NCBI GenBank assembly: GCA_023409535.1
Contig: JAEYGZ010000039.1
Location: 1 to 64,000, forward strand
DNA length: 64,000 nt
Origin: Bacillota bacterium
GTDB taxonomy: Bacteria > Bacillota > Clostridia > Lachnospirales > Lachnospiraceae
Direction: 5' to 3'
Numbering within the stretch: position 1 is the stretch's first letter; the number at the start of each line of letters is the position of its first letter. The position numbers were made by a program, and so were the translations under genes. Below, piece after piece: positions 33,588 to 41,794 of this stretch. The notes under the pieces are model-generated. The model was not told the DNA's origin, made no database searches, and was given only the letters and a program-made list of their open reading frames with translations.

Positions 33588-35009
33588 ATGAATCTAAAAC
33601 GGTATTATAGAGTAACTGGTCTGATGGCTTTATTATTATCTCCGATCGCCGTGAGCATTGGGCTTATTGGCGTTGCACTGATTGTACCGCCAATTTTGAC
33701 ATTGGCTCTTGTTTGGATTTTATATTCTAGAAAAGCAACAATGCCTGAAAACGCGTCAGAAGTATTTATGCCGATATTTTTAGCGTTCTGTTATTATATG
33801 TGTGTGTGGATCGCTGTATTTGGAGTATCTAATTACCGATTCGACACCACCCTATTTGAAGGCGCATTTAGTATACTCACAATCCCGTATTTTGTATTTA
33901 ATTTCTTTTTTGCTTTTAGTGGAGATTTCAGTTTTTTCCCACTTGTAAATGCAGTAATAACGGTAATCACTGTATTAACAATTTTTATAACTCGCGTAGT
34001 CAGTAAAAAGAAGATAATTTTTGATAAAAAAATTATTATTTATGGATTAATATTTATTTGTTTATCCGGTATCGCTGGTTTTCAACAGTATGACCGTAGC
34101 ACAAAATTTCTTACCCATGATTATCAGGTTGAACGTATTGAAGATGAAGTTAATCTTTATGAATATCGTCCTTTTAGCACGAATGGCAATAAGTTAAAGC
34201 AATTAAATGAGCCAGCCAATATTTCTATTGCCGAAAATTATCCGAAGCTTGACGGTGCTACGGCGGCTTATCCCGTCTATGGGGCAATGGCGCAGGAATT
34301 ATATAAGGGGCTGGACGAAAAGACAGTCGAACAATATGTGACATGTTCAAAAACGGACGAGGCATATGAGCGTCTTATTCGAGGCGAGACTGATATTTTC
34401 TTCGGCGCGCAGCCCTCTAAACAACAGATTGAAAAGGCAAAAGAAAACGGTGTTGAATTTGTGCTGACGCCGATAGGAAAGGAAGCTTTTGTTTTCTTTG
34501 TTAATAAAGAGAACCCTGTAAGCAGTTTAACCCTTGAACAGATACAAGATGTTTATCAGAAAAAGATTACTAACTGGCGTGATGTTGGCGGAAACAATGA
34601 AAAAATAATACCATTTCAACGTCCCGAAAACTCCGGGAGCCAGACTATCATGCTTGCGATGGTTATGAAAGATAAAACACTGCCTTCCCCTCTTTGGGAA
34701 GAATATGCTGCTGGAATGGGAGGGGTGATAAGTCAAGTTGCCGAATACAGAAATTATTCCTCGGCAATAGGATATTCGTTCCGGTATTTTGCAACGGGCA
34801 TGAAACCAAATGAAAGCATCAAACTATTAGCCGTTAATGGAATTGAGCCGACTGTTGAAAATATTCGAAATGGTACATACCCATTCACTATAGATGTTTA
34901 TGCTGTGACAGCCGGCTCTGCTAATGAAAATACTTCAACGCTGCTACAGTGGATACTGTCGGAGCAAGGCCAAAGTTTTATCGAACTATGCGGTTATGTT
35001 CACAAATAA
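33588..35009 (+). CDS. Membrane-anchored PstS-like substrate-binding protein
   Basis: This 473-residue protein combines two parts. Residues 1 to about 170 hold about five hydrophobic helices (for example GLMALLLSPIAVSIGLIGVAL and VNAVITVITVLTIFI). Residues about 205-473 resemble the PstS-like PBP domain: LDGATAAYPVYGAMAQ, DIFFGAQPSKQQ, ITNWRDVGG.NEKIIPFQRPENSGSQT and a C-terminal QWILSEQGQSFIELCGYV. PstS proteins are normally lipoproteins, so the multi-helix anchor is unusual. No pst transporter is near. It may be a phosphate or anion sensor. AAGGAGG favours the start at 33588 over 33582. The base composition looks more AT-rich than its neighbours. Confidence 0.8.
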   Translation: MNLKRYYRVTGLMALLLSPIAVSIGLIGVALIVPPILTLALVWILYSRKATMPENASEVFMPIFLAFCYYMCVWIAVFGVSNYRFDTTLFEGAFSILTIPYFVFNFFFAFSGDFSFFPLVNAVITVITVLTIFITRVVSKKKIIFDKKIIIYGLIFICLSGIAGFQQYDRSTKFLTHDYQVERIEDEVNLYEYRPFSTNGNKLKQLNEPANISIAENYPKLDGATAAYPVYGAMAQELYKGLDEKTVEQYVTCSKTDEAYERLIRGETDIFFGAQPSKQQIEKAKENGVEFVLTPIGKEAFVFFVNKENPVSSLTLEQIQDVYQKKITNWRDVGGNNEKIIPFQRPENSGSQTIMLAMVMKDKTLPSPLWEEYAAGMGGVISQVAEYRNYSSAIGYSFRYFATGMKPNESIKLLAVNGIEPTVENIRNGTYPFTIDVYAVTAGSANENTSTLLQWILSEQGQSFIELCGYVHK

Positions 35010-35050
35010 TTCTTTGAAAATCACCCTGATAAAAATTGTTGGAAGAAAAG

Positions 35051-35073
35051 AGTTCGCCCATGCTGGGCGAACT
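35051..35073. terminator. Hairpin after the PstS-like gene
   Basis: AGTTCGCCCA and TGGGCGAACT form a perfect 10-bp stem with a TGC loop, and AAAAG follows. It is the first of two adjacent hairpins. Confidence 0.6.
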
Positions 35074-35075
35074 AA

Positions 35076-35110
35076 AAGAGCACCATTCTGATTGGGAATG
35101 GTGCTCTTGC
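35076..35110. terminator. Second hairpin, bidirectional terminator
   Basis: AAGAGCACCATTC and GAATGGTGCTCTT pair perfectly over 13 bp. On the minus strand the T-rich side follows the DUF4364 gene, so it may terminate both convergent transcripts. Confidence 0.75.
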
Positions 35111-35148
35111 TGTAGGGGCGTTCTTTAATCAGCCATCAAAGGATGACT

Positions 35149-35676
35149 TTATGATTGGCTTTCCATAAGTAAGGTCATCAAATAAGCATAAATATCTGAA
35201 CTCTTATCCTTCCAGTTATTGCACATCAGGGACGCCTCCTCTTCGGTAGTTACAATCAGGGAAAGATCAATGAGGGAAATATCACGCTCAATTACCTTCA
35301 GATGAACCGCATACTCACCCTTCTTAATCTGATAGAAATCGGAGGGAGTGGAAACCTCCTCCTGAAGCTCATATTTATTCTGAGTCAGATAAACTTCGAT
35401 ATCATCCTTAATCCCTGAAGCGATCATATTATCAAATAATTGCAGGGTCTCGCTGCCGCTCTCGGTAATCCGGTAAAGAGTACTGTTGCGGATCGTGTTT
35501 GTCGTAATATAAGCATCGTCAATTAATTCCGAGATGGCTCTCTGGATATTAAAATAATTGGTATATTCCTTTTCCAGAATAAATGCCGTCAATTGTGCAT
35601 TCGTTAAGGGAAAATTTACTCTGTTGAGAATTTGAAGAATTATCAGCTTGTATAACATAAAGGTATCAGACTGCAT
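35149..35676 (-). CDS. DUF4364 family protein (winged-helix-like)
   Basis: This 175-residue protein has the winged-helix N-terminus of DUF4364 (LYKLIILQILNRVNFPLTNAQLTAFIL, ISELIDDAYI, YRITESG; about residues 8-75). A C-terminal half of unknown fold (about 95-175) follows. The family is common in Lachnospiraceae and is thought to be a PadR/MarR-like DNA-binding regulator, but the target is not known. AAGGAGG precedes the ATG. It is transcribed alone. Confidence 0.82.
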   Translation of the reverse strand: MQSDTFMLYKLIILQILNRVNFPLTNAQLTAFILEKEYTNYFNIQRAISELIDDAYITTNTIRNSTLYRITESGSETLQLFDNMIASGIKDDIEVYLTQNKYELQEEVSTPSDFYQIKKGEYAVHLKVIERDISLIDLSLIVTTEEEASLMCNNWKDKSSDIYAYLMTLLMESQS

Positions 35677-35762
35677 AGCAACCTCCTTAACATAAATTCA
35701 AACATATAGTACCTGTATTAAGGAGGTTTCCTCCTTTGGGCAAATAAATCGTCCTGTGCTTA

Positions 35763-36707
35763 TCAAGGTTCTATATATCTTTTTCCTTGCCAGGTATTCA
35801 ACTCCTTCATTCTGTGGTTGATGCTGTTTAAAACCAGCTTCTTATTACCGCTCCATAGAGGAGCTAATAGCAGCTTCTTTGGTCCGTCTCCGGTAATCCG
35901 GTGAATAATCAGGTCCGCGGGTAGATGTTCAATGCATTCAATCACCAGATCGATATATTCCTCCAGTGACAGAACCTCTGTTAAGGTCCCGGCTTCGTAG
36001 AGCTGTCCAAGATCGGTGTTTTTTAATATATGCAGCAATTGCAGCTTAATGCCCTGCACCGGAAGTCTGGATATATATTCCACGGTTTTTAACATATCAT
36101 GTTTTGATTCCTTTGGCAAGCCCAGAATTGTATGAACAATGATCGGTATTCCGGCATTAGAAAGCTTATTTATGCAAGCATCAAATACAGGCAGAGGATA
36201 ACCGCGGCGGATAAAACGGGCGGTGCTTTCATGAATGGTTTGAAGGCCAAGTTCAATCCACACAGGTTTTATCTGCCTTAATTCTGTCAGTAAAGCAAGC
36301 ACTTCATTATCAATACAGTCCGGTCTGGTTGCAATGGATAAGATAACAATATCCGGGTGTGTAATTGCTTGTGTGAAGATATTTCGCAGATAGGAAACCG
36401 GTGCATAGGTATTGGTATAGGATTGAAAGTAGGCGATATAACCGGCGCCCTCAGGATTAGAAAGCTTGTTTGTAATTCTTTGCTTTGCTGCCTCAATCTG
36501 TTCTGTTATGGTGTGGCAGAGCCCTTCTGCAAAATCACCGGAGCCGCCTTCCGAGCAAAAGATACAGCCGCGGTCACCCAGCGTGCCATCCCGGTTGGGA
36601 CAGGTCATGCCGCCGTCCAGGGATAATTTATAGATTTTTCTGCCGTAGGCCTTCTTAAGCTCATAATCCAGAGAATGGTACCGCTTCTGATCCCACATAA
36701 TCATGTT
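35763..36707 (-). CDS. TIGR01212-type radical SAM protein (YtqA/YhcC-like)
   Basis: This 314-residue protein resembles the YtqA/YhcC group. The N-terminal GGMTCPNRDGTLGDRGCIFCSEGG holds the three cluster Cys (CPNRDGTLGDRGCIFC) that bind a 4Fe-4S cluster and SAM, followed by AYFQSYTNTYAPVSYLR and the GLPKESKHDML motif. The reaction is not established; tRNA thiouridine-related chemistry has been suggested for relatives. The ATG at 36719 overlaps the end of the malic enzyme region without a good ribosome site; GGAG lies nine bases before the ATG at 36707. It is probably co-transcribed with malic enzyme. Confidence 0.87.
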   Translation of the reverse strand, partial: NMIMWDQKRYHSLDYELKKAYGRKIYKLSLDGGMTCPNRDGTLGDRGCIFCSEGGSGDFAEGLCHTITEQIEAAKQRITNKLSNPEGAGYIAYFQSYTNTYAPVSYLRNIFTQAITHPDIVILSIATRPDCIDNEVLALLTELRQIKPVWIELGLQTIHESTARFIRRGYPLPVFDACINKLSNAGIPIIVHTILGLPKESKHDMLKTVEYISRLPVQGIKLQLLHILKNTDLGQLYEAGTLTEVLSLEEYIDLVIECIEHLPADLIIHRITGDGPKKLLLAPLWSGNKKLVLNSINHRMKELNTWQGKRYIEP

Positions 36708-36721
36708 GCTGCTCTCCATAC

Positions 36722-37888
36722 TTACTTTTTAATATGAGCTTTTACTGCGGCACTGACTGCATCGCTGACTCTGGAATCAAAGGCCTGGGGCATAATGTTA
36801 TCCTCACTTAACTCCTCTTCTGCAACCAGTCCTGCGATTGCAATTGCGGCAGCCAGCTTCATCTCCTCGGTGATCTGGGTGGCGCGGCCTTCCAATGCAC
36901 CGCGGAAGATACCGGGAAATGCTACCACATTATTCACCTGATTAGGGAAATCGCTTCGGCCGGTAGCAACGATGCGGGCACCGGCCTCCTTTGCCAGATC
37001 AGGCATGATCTCCGGGGTGGGGTTAGCCATGGCAAATAGGATAGAGTCCTTATTCATAGAAGCAGCCATTTCCTTTGTAACTATGTTCGGTGCAGATACT
37101 CCTACAAACAGGTCAGCACCCTTTAGCGCATCGGCTAAGGTACCGTTTTTGTTCTCCAGATTGGTTACGGATAACATTTGCTTCTGCATCCAGTTCAGAC
37201 CTTCATAGTCCTTTGAGATGATTCCGTTTTTATCGCAGAGAGTAAGATGCTTAAAACCATAGGTAAGCAGCAGCTTTGATATGGCGATCCCAGCGGAGCC
37301 GGCACCGTTTACAACGATTTTACAGGTCTCCTTCTCCTTGCCGGTAACCTTTAATGCATTGATGGCAGCAGCCAGAACGACAATTGCAGTACCATGCTGA
37401 TCATCATGAAATACGGGTATATCTAATAATTGCTTCAGACGCTCCTCGATCTCAAAGCATCTGGGAGCGGAGATGTCCTCCAGGTTAATACCGCCAAAGC
37501 CGGGAGCAATAGCAACCACCGTTTTAATAATTTCTTCCGTATCCTGTGTATCCAGACAGATGGGAACGGCATTCACACCACCGAACTCTTTAAAAAGAAC
37601 CGCCTTTCCCTCCATCACGGGCATTGCTGCATAGGGTCCGATATTGCCAAGTCCGAGGACAGCACTGCCGTCAGAAACAACCGCGATGGTATTTGCCTTC
37701 ATAGTATAACGGTAAGCTTCTCCCTTATCCTTGGCGATTACTCTGCATGGCTCGGCTACTCCGGGTGTATAAGCGACGGATAGGTCCTCACGGGATTTCA
37801 CCTGAGCTTTGGATGAGATCTCCAGTTTGCCATTCCACTCTTCGTGCTTCTTTAATGCCAGTTCATTCATGTTCATGTTTCGTACCAT
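36722..37888 (-). CDS. NAD(P)-dependent malic enzyme
   Basis: This 388-residue short-type malic enzyme decarboxylates malate to pyruvate with NAD(P)+ reduction. It has SVAYTPGVAEPCR (substrate loop), GNIGPYAAMPVMEGKA, the metal site ... FHDDQHGTAIV and the GAGSAGIAISKLL dinucleotide fold. No C-terminal phosphotransacetylase-like domain is present. The frame is open to 37924, but GAGAAAGGC sits directly before the ATG at 37888 and I use that. Confidence 0.92.
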   Translation of the reverse strand: MVRNMNMNELALKKHEEWNGKLEISSKAQVKSREDLSVAYTPGVAEPCRVIAKDKGEAYRYTMKANTIAVVSDGSAVLGLGNIGPYAAMPVMEGKAVLFKEFGGVNAVPICLDTQDTEEIIKTVVAIAPGFGGINLEDISAPRCFEIEERLKQLLDIPVFHDDQHGTAIVVLAAAINALKVTGKEKETCKIVVNGAGSAGIAISKLLLTYGFKHLTLCDKNGIISKDYEGLNWMQKQMLSVTNLENKNGTLADALKGADLFVGVSAPNIVTKEMAASMNKDSILFAMANPTPEIMPDLAKEAGARIVATGRSDFPNQVNNVVAFPGIFRGALEGRATQITEEMKLAAAIAIAGLVAEEELSEDNIMPQAFDSRVSDAVSAAVKAHIKK

Positions 37889-38067
37889 GCCTTTCTCAAA
37901 CAAGTGAATTTGCGCCTCAGGCACAAATGTTTACATTATCATATCATTAGTAAAAAGGTTAATCAAGTAGCGATTGCCTTTGTATAGAAAAAGGGAAAAA
38001 TAGTAATAATTTATTAAAAGAAAATGCTTCCATTTATATAAAACCTGTTGTATAATGTCCGTAATAA

Positions 38068-38144
38068 GCAGATTAGTCCATGTAAATCAGAACATTTCCC
38101 AGTTGTAATCTGCGCTTTGCACTTATGTAGGATAATCTATGGAC
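38068..38144 (+). promoter_or_regulatory. Structured rho leader with repeat element (copy A)
   Basis: The 340-base gap before rho holds a 31-nt element starting AGATTAGTCCATG (38070-38100) that recurs at 40087. Its surroundings can pair in competing ways: GCAGATTA with TAATCTGC (38106-38113), or GTCCAT (38076) with ATGGAC (38139-38144). TTGCACTTAT (38117-38126) is the reverse complement of ATAAGTGCAA near copy B. A TATAAT lies upstream at 38051-38056 with no strong -35. rho is known to be autoregulated in many bacteria, so an attenuator is plausible. Confidence 0.45.
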
Positions 38145-38227
38145 AATTCCATCATTGTAAGTTTCTGAATCACTTCTTAATCAAATTCCGTAAGATAATC
38201 CAATCTTAGAGAAAAGGGGCTAAAAAA

Positions 38228-39679
38228 ATGTCAAATCAATATGATGCAATGACTCTTGTCAATTTAAGGGAGTTAGCAAAGGAAAAAGGTCTTAAAAATA
38301 TTACTTCTCTGAAGAAAGGGGAACTGGTTGAAGCGCTGATGAAGCTGACTTCAGAGGAGGTAACGGTAAAAAATGAAAGGACAGAAATGAGGGTAACAGA
38401 CACGGCAGAGAGAAGACAGGAACCACAGATGCAGGCAGAGCAGCCACAGGCAGCGGGAAGACAGGAAGTACAAATACAGGCAGAACAGCCGCAATCAGCG
38501 GGAAGAGATGAGAGAAAGACGATCGGACAGGGTGAGATGGAGCAGCTGGACAGCGGAGAGACCAAGGTCGGCATTCTTGAGGTTCTTCCGGATGGATACG
38601 GCTTCATCCGTTGTGATAATTACCTGCCCGGAGATAATGATGTATATGTTTCACCGGCACAGATCAGAAGATTTAATTTAAAAACCGGCGATATTGTAGC
38701 CGGTAATACAAAAATACGCAACCAGAATGAAAAATTCGGTGCATTATTATATGTAAAATCCGTTAACGGCTTTCATCCTGCGGAAGCCTCCAAGCGTAAG
38801 CGCTTCGAGGATCTGACCCCCATCTTCCCCAATGAACGGATTCACCTTGAAACACCGGGAGCAGGGGTATCCATGAGAATGGTAGATCTGATTGCTCCCA
38901 TTGGCAAGGGCCAGAGAGGTATGATCGTATCCCAGCCAAAGACAGGTAAAACAACCCTGTTAAAGCAGATTGCAAAAGCAGTAACCAGAAATCATCCGGA
39001 TATGAAGCTGATTATACTGTTGATAGATGAACGGCCGGAGGAAGTAACAGATATTAAGGAATCCATTGAAGGAAGAAATGTTGAAGTCATTCATTCCACC
39101 TTTGATGAGCTTCCTGAGAATCATAAAAGAGTATCAGAGATGGTAATAGAGCGTGCGAAGCGGCTGGTGGAGCATAAGCAGGATGTGGTGATTTTGTTAG
39201 ACAGTATTACCCGTCTGGCAAGAGCCTATAACCTGACGGTTCAGCCAAGCGGAAGGACCTTATCCGGCGGTCTTGACCCGGCGGCGCTTCATATGCCGAA
39301 GAAGTTCTTCGGTGCAGCAAGAAATATGCGCGAAGGCGGCAGCTTAACTATCCTTGCAACAGCGCTGGTAGATACCGGCAGCAGGATGGACGATGTAGTC
39401 TTTGAGGAATTTAAGGGAACCGGTAACATGGAGCTGGTGCTTGACCGAAGCCTGTCGGAGAAGAGAATTTTCCCGGCAATTGATCTGCCGAGATCCAGTA
39501 CAAGAAGGGATGATCTCCTCTTAACCCAGCCGGAGCTTGAAGCAACCTATCTGATGAGAAAGGCCTTAGGCGGTCTGAAGTCCGAGGAGGCACTGGAGAG
39601 AATCATTGATATGTTCCTTCGAACCAAGACAAATGTTGAATTTGTGGAGATGATCAAAAAGACTAAAATCGTCTTTTAA
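38228..39679 (+). CDS. rho: Transcription termination factor Rho
   Basis: This is a 483-residue hexameric RNA helicase. It has an N-terminal SAP-like helix-turn (LRELAKEKGL, residues 13-45). A polar insert (about 58-105) with two near-repeats of a QAEQPQ-AGR unit follows. The CSD/S1-like RNA-binding domain shows GFIRCDNYLPGDNDVYVSP, and the ATPase core shows the P-loop SQPKTGKTTLLKQIA, IILLIDERPEEVTDI, ILLDSITRLARAYN and the Q loop. The insert is variable in Firmicutes Rho. The AAAAGGGGC ribosome site lies six bases before the ATG. Confidence 0.96.
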   Translation: MSNQYDAMTLVNLRELAKEKGLKNITSLKKGELVEALMKLTSEEVTVKNERTEMRVTDTAERRQEPQMQAEQPQAAGRQEVQIQAEQPQSAGRDERKTIGQGEMEQLDSGETKVGILEVLPDGYGFIRCDNYLPGDNDVYVSPAQIRRFNLKTGDIVAGNTKIRNQNEKFGALLYVKSVNGFHPAEASKRKRFEDLTPIFPNERIHLETPGAGVSMRMVDLIAPIGKGQRGMIVSQPKTGKTTLLKQIAKAVTRNHPDMKLIILLIDERPEEVTDIKESIEGRNVEVIHSTFDELPENHKRVSEMVIERAKRLVEHKQDVVILLDSITRLARAYNLTVQPSGRTLSGGLDPAALHMPKKFFGAARNMREGGSLTILATALVDTGSRMDDVVFEEFKGTGNMELVLDRSLSEKRIFPAIDLPRSSTRRDDLLLTQPELEATYLMRKALGGLKSEEALERIIDMFLRTKTNVEFVEMIKKTKIVF

Positions 39680-39683
39680 GGTA

Positions 39684-39712
39684 TTGCATTCATGTGGAAC
39701 CTGTGCTATAAT
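39684..39712 (+). promoter_or_regulatory. Promoter of rpmE
   Basis: TTGCAT (39684-39689) and TATAAT (39707-39712) are 17 bases apart, just after the rho stop. The L31 start follows at 39790. Confidence 0.7.
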
Positions 39713-39789
39713 TTAAAAGCTGTTTATTAGTTGGAATTTTATTATAATTGCCAATAGATAAAATAATCGATTTTAAAAGAGGTGAAATC

Positions 39790-39999
39790 ATGAAAGAAGG
39801 TATCCATCCCAAATATCATCAGGCTAAAGTTGTTTGCAACTGCGGTAACGAATTTGTAACAGGATCAACCAAAGAAGATATCCACGTAGAAATCTGCTCC
39901 AAGTGCCACTCTTTCTATACAGGACAGGTTAAGGCATCCGCAGCTCGTGGTGCAATTGATAAATTCAACCGTAGATATGGTTTAAATCAGAATCAATAA
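39790..39999 (+). CDS. rpmE: 50S ribosomal protein L31
   Basis: This 69-residue L31 is of the zinc-binding type, with Cys pairs in VCNCGNEF and CSKCHSFYTG. It starts MKEGIHPKYHQAKVVCNCG; an in-frame ATG-less extension upstream is not needed because AGAGGTGAAA precedes 39790. It sits between rho and DUF1385, the usual clostridial order. Confidence 0.97.
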   Translation: MKEGIHPKYHQAKVVCNCGNEFVTGSTKEDIHVEICSKCHSFYTGQVKASAARGAIDKFNRRYGLNQNQ

Positions 40000-40031
40000 T
40001 CAGATTAGACAATTTGCAATACAATATAACT

Positions 40032-40069
40032 TTAAAAATTGGGTTGAGGTAACTTCCTCAGCCTATTTT
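40032..40069 (+). terminator. Intrinsic terminator of rpmE
   Basis: AAAAAT..GGGTTGAGG and CCTCAGCC..ATTTTT arms around TAACTT form a long stem that ends in TTTTTAAA. Confidence 0.87.
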
Positions 40070-40073
40070 TAAA

Positions 40074-40160
40074 TTGCACGTGAAGAAGATTAGTCCATGA
40101 AAGTCAGAGCATTTTCCGGCTTGCCCGGGAAAATGATGTGGCTTTTATGGATAAGTGCAA
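40074..40160 (+). promoter_or_regulatory. Long structured element upstream of DUF1385 (copy B)
   Basis: This 87-base element can fold into one long interrupted hairpin. The pairs are TTGCAC (40074) with GTGCAA (40155-40160), TCCAT (40094) with ATGGA (40147), the GAAAG/CTTTT extension, and CATTTTCC (40110) with GGAAAATG (40128-40135). It contains AGATTAGTCCATG.. (40087-40117), 27 of 31 bases identical to the rho-leader element. Confidence 0.5.
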
Positions 40161-40282
40161 CGTGAGAAGCTGTTAATCTGTTTATAAGTGAGGATTATTT
40201 TCAAGTTCCTAATCTTCGTATATTATGATATAATCGATACAAGTTTCAATAGATAAGATAAGAGAAAGGTTCGGGTGTTAAG

Positions 40283-41746
40283 ATGAAACCATCAGGTATT
40301 GGAGGCATGTCCGTAATGGAAGGCGTCATGATGAAAAACAAAGACGTCTACGCTGTTGCTGTACGTAAGCCTGACAATGAAATTGCAATCGAAGTAAATA
40401 CTCATAAGGATTTCTCTGATAAAGTAAAGCTGTTTAAGCTGCCGATTTTCCGAGGGATGCTGGCTTTTGTGGACTCCCTGGTGGTGGGAATTAAGGTTCT
40501 GAACTATTCTGCCAGCTTTTTCGAAGAGGAGGATGAGAAGACTCAGCCGGAAAAGAAGAAAAAGAAAGCAAGTAAGGCTGTCGATGAAGATTTTGTTGTT
40601 GAAGAGGTAACCATCAGCGATAAAAGAGACGGCAAGAAAGCGGAGGAATCGGGCGGTAACGCAATCTTGATGGCTGTTGCGGTACTGATCTCAATTCTTA
40701 TGTCCGTCGGTTTATTTATGGTGCTCCCGGTACTTATCACGAATCTTTTCTCTAAGATTACAGATAATCATTACCTGTTATCTTTTATCGAGGGTATCGT
40801 CCGTTTGGTAATCTTTATCGGATACATTCTCCTTGCTTCCAGAATGAAGGAAATCAAGAGAGTATTTATGTATCATGGTGCTGAGCATAAGACGATAAAT
40901 TGTCTTGAGAATGGTTTTGAACTGACTGTTGAGAATGTCAGATGGCAGACAAAGCAGCATAAGCGCTGCGGAACCAGCTTTATGCTCTTGGTGGTACTGA
41001 TCAGCTTGGTATTCTTTATGCTAATTCCCAGCGGCAATCTTCTCTGGAGAATATTATCCCGTATTCTTCTGGTGCCTTTTATTGCCGGTATTTCCTATGA
41101 ATTTATCCGCCTTGCCGGTAAGAGTGAGAATAAGGTGGTTCAGATTGTCAGTCAGCCCGGTCTTTGGATGCAGGGTCTTACCACCAAAGAACCGGACGAT
41201 TCTATGATCGAGGTTGCAATTCAATCAGTGAATGCAGTATTTGACTGGAGAGCATTTCTTGAGATCTCAACGACAGGGGAAGCAGCACTGAAGGCAGCTG
41301 AGCTGGAAGATACAACGAAGCAGGCCGGGAAGGGACAGCCCAATAAAGGGACACAGACATATAGGTCTAACAAGGCATTGCAGCCCAGCAAACCACAGTC
41401 CAATAAGACGTCACAGCAAAGCAAGTCAGTTCAGGATAAAAAACCCCAGAATAAATCTGCAAAAGACAGTAAGGCAGAAAATGCAGAGATATCCGATAAG
41501 AGTGGTTCTGAGAATGCGGAGGCGGCTATTTCTGTGAAACCTCAGGTAGGCGGACTTGCTTATACCGGTAAGGTCACTGATACCGGGGAAATAAAAGCAG
41601 GTGTGCCAGGTAACGGTCAAATAGGACGCAATAAGGGTTCAGCGCCTGTTTCCCTTAAGCCTGACCTTTCCATTGATACTGAGGAAGAGGATGATGATAT
41701 CCTGAAAGCGCTTGATAAATTCTTTGATGATGGCAGTAAGGATTGA
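40283..41746 (+). CDS. DUF1385 (YqhQ) family membrane protein
   Basis: This 487-residue protein has the DUF1385/YqhQ core: the N-terminal GIGGMSVMEGVMMKNKDVYAVAVRKPD (about 5-31), three or more membrane helices (about 130-290) and the family motif YHGAEHKTINCLE with His198. An insert of Lys/Glu residues (about 80-115) and an approximately 140-residue C-terminal tail rich in Gln/Lys/Ser/Asn are outside the core. The biochemical role of the family is unknown. In clostridia it commonly precedes prmC-prfA, as here. The ribosome site is AAAGG, nine bases upstream. Confidence 0.85.
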   Translation: MKPSGIGGMSVMEGVMMKNKDVYAVAVRKPDNEIAIEVNTHKDFSDKVKLFKLPIFRGMLAFVDSLVVGIKVLNYSASFFEEEDEKTQPEKKKKKASKAVDEDFVVEEVTISDKRDGKKAEESGGNAILMAVAVLISILMSVGLFMVLPVLITNLFSKITDNHYLLSFIEGIVRLVIFIGYILLASRMKEIKRVFMYHGAEHKTINCLENGFELTVENVRWQTKQHKRCGTSFMLLVVLISLVFFMLIPSGNLLWRILSRILLVPFIAGISYEFIRLAGKSENKVVQIVSQPGLWMQGLTTKEPDDSMIEVAIQSVNAVFDWRAFLEISTTGEAALKAAELEDTTKQAGKGQPNKGTQTYRSNKALQPSKPQSNKTSQQSKSVQDKKPQNKSAKDSKAENAEISDKSGSENAEAAISVKPQVGGLAYTGKVTDTGEIKAGVPGNGQIGRNKGSAPVSLKPDLSIDTEEEDDDILKALDKFFDDGSKD

Positions 41747-41794
41747 CATAACAAATCAATATAGGTTTTAGTTACGGGTTTGTGAGGATTTAGA

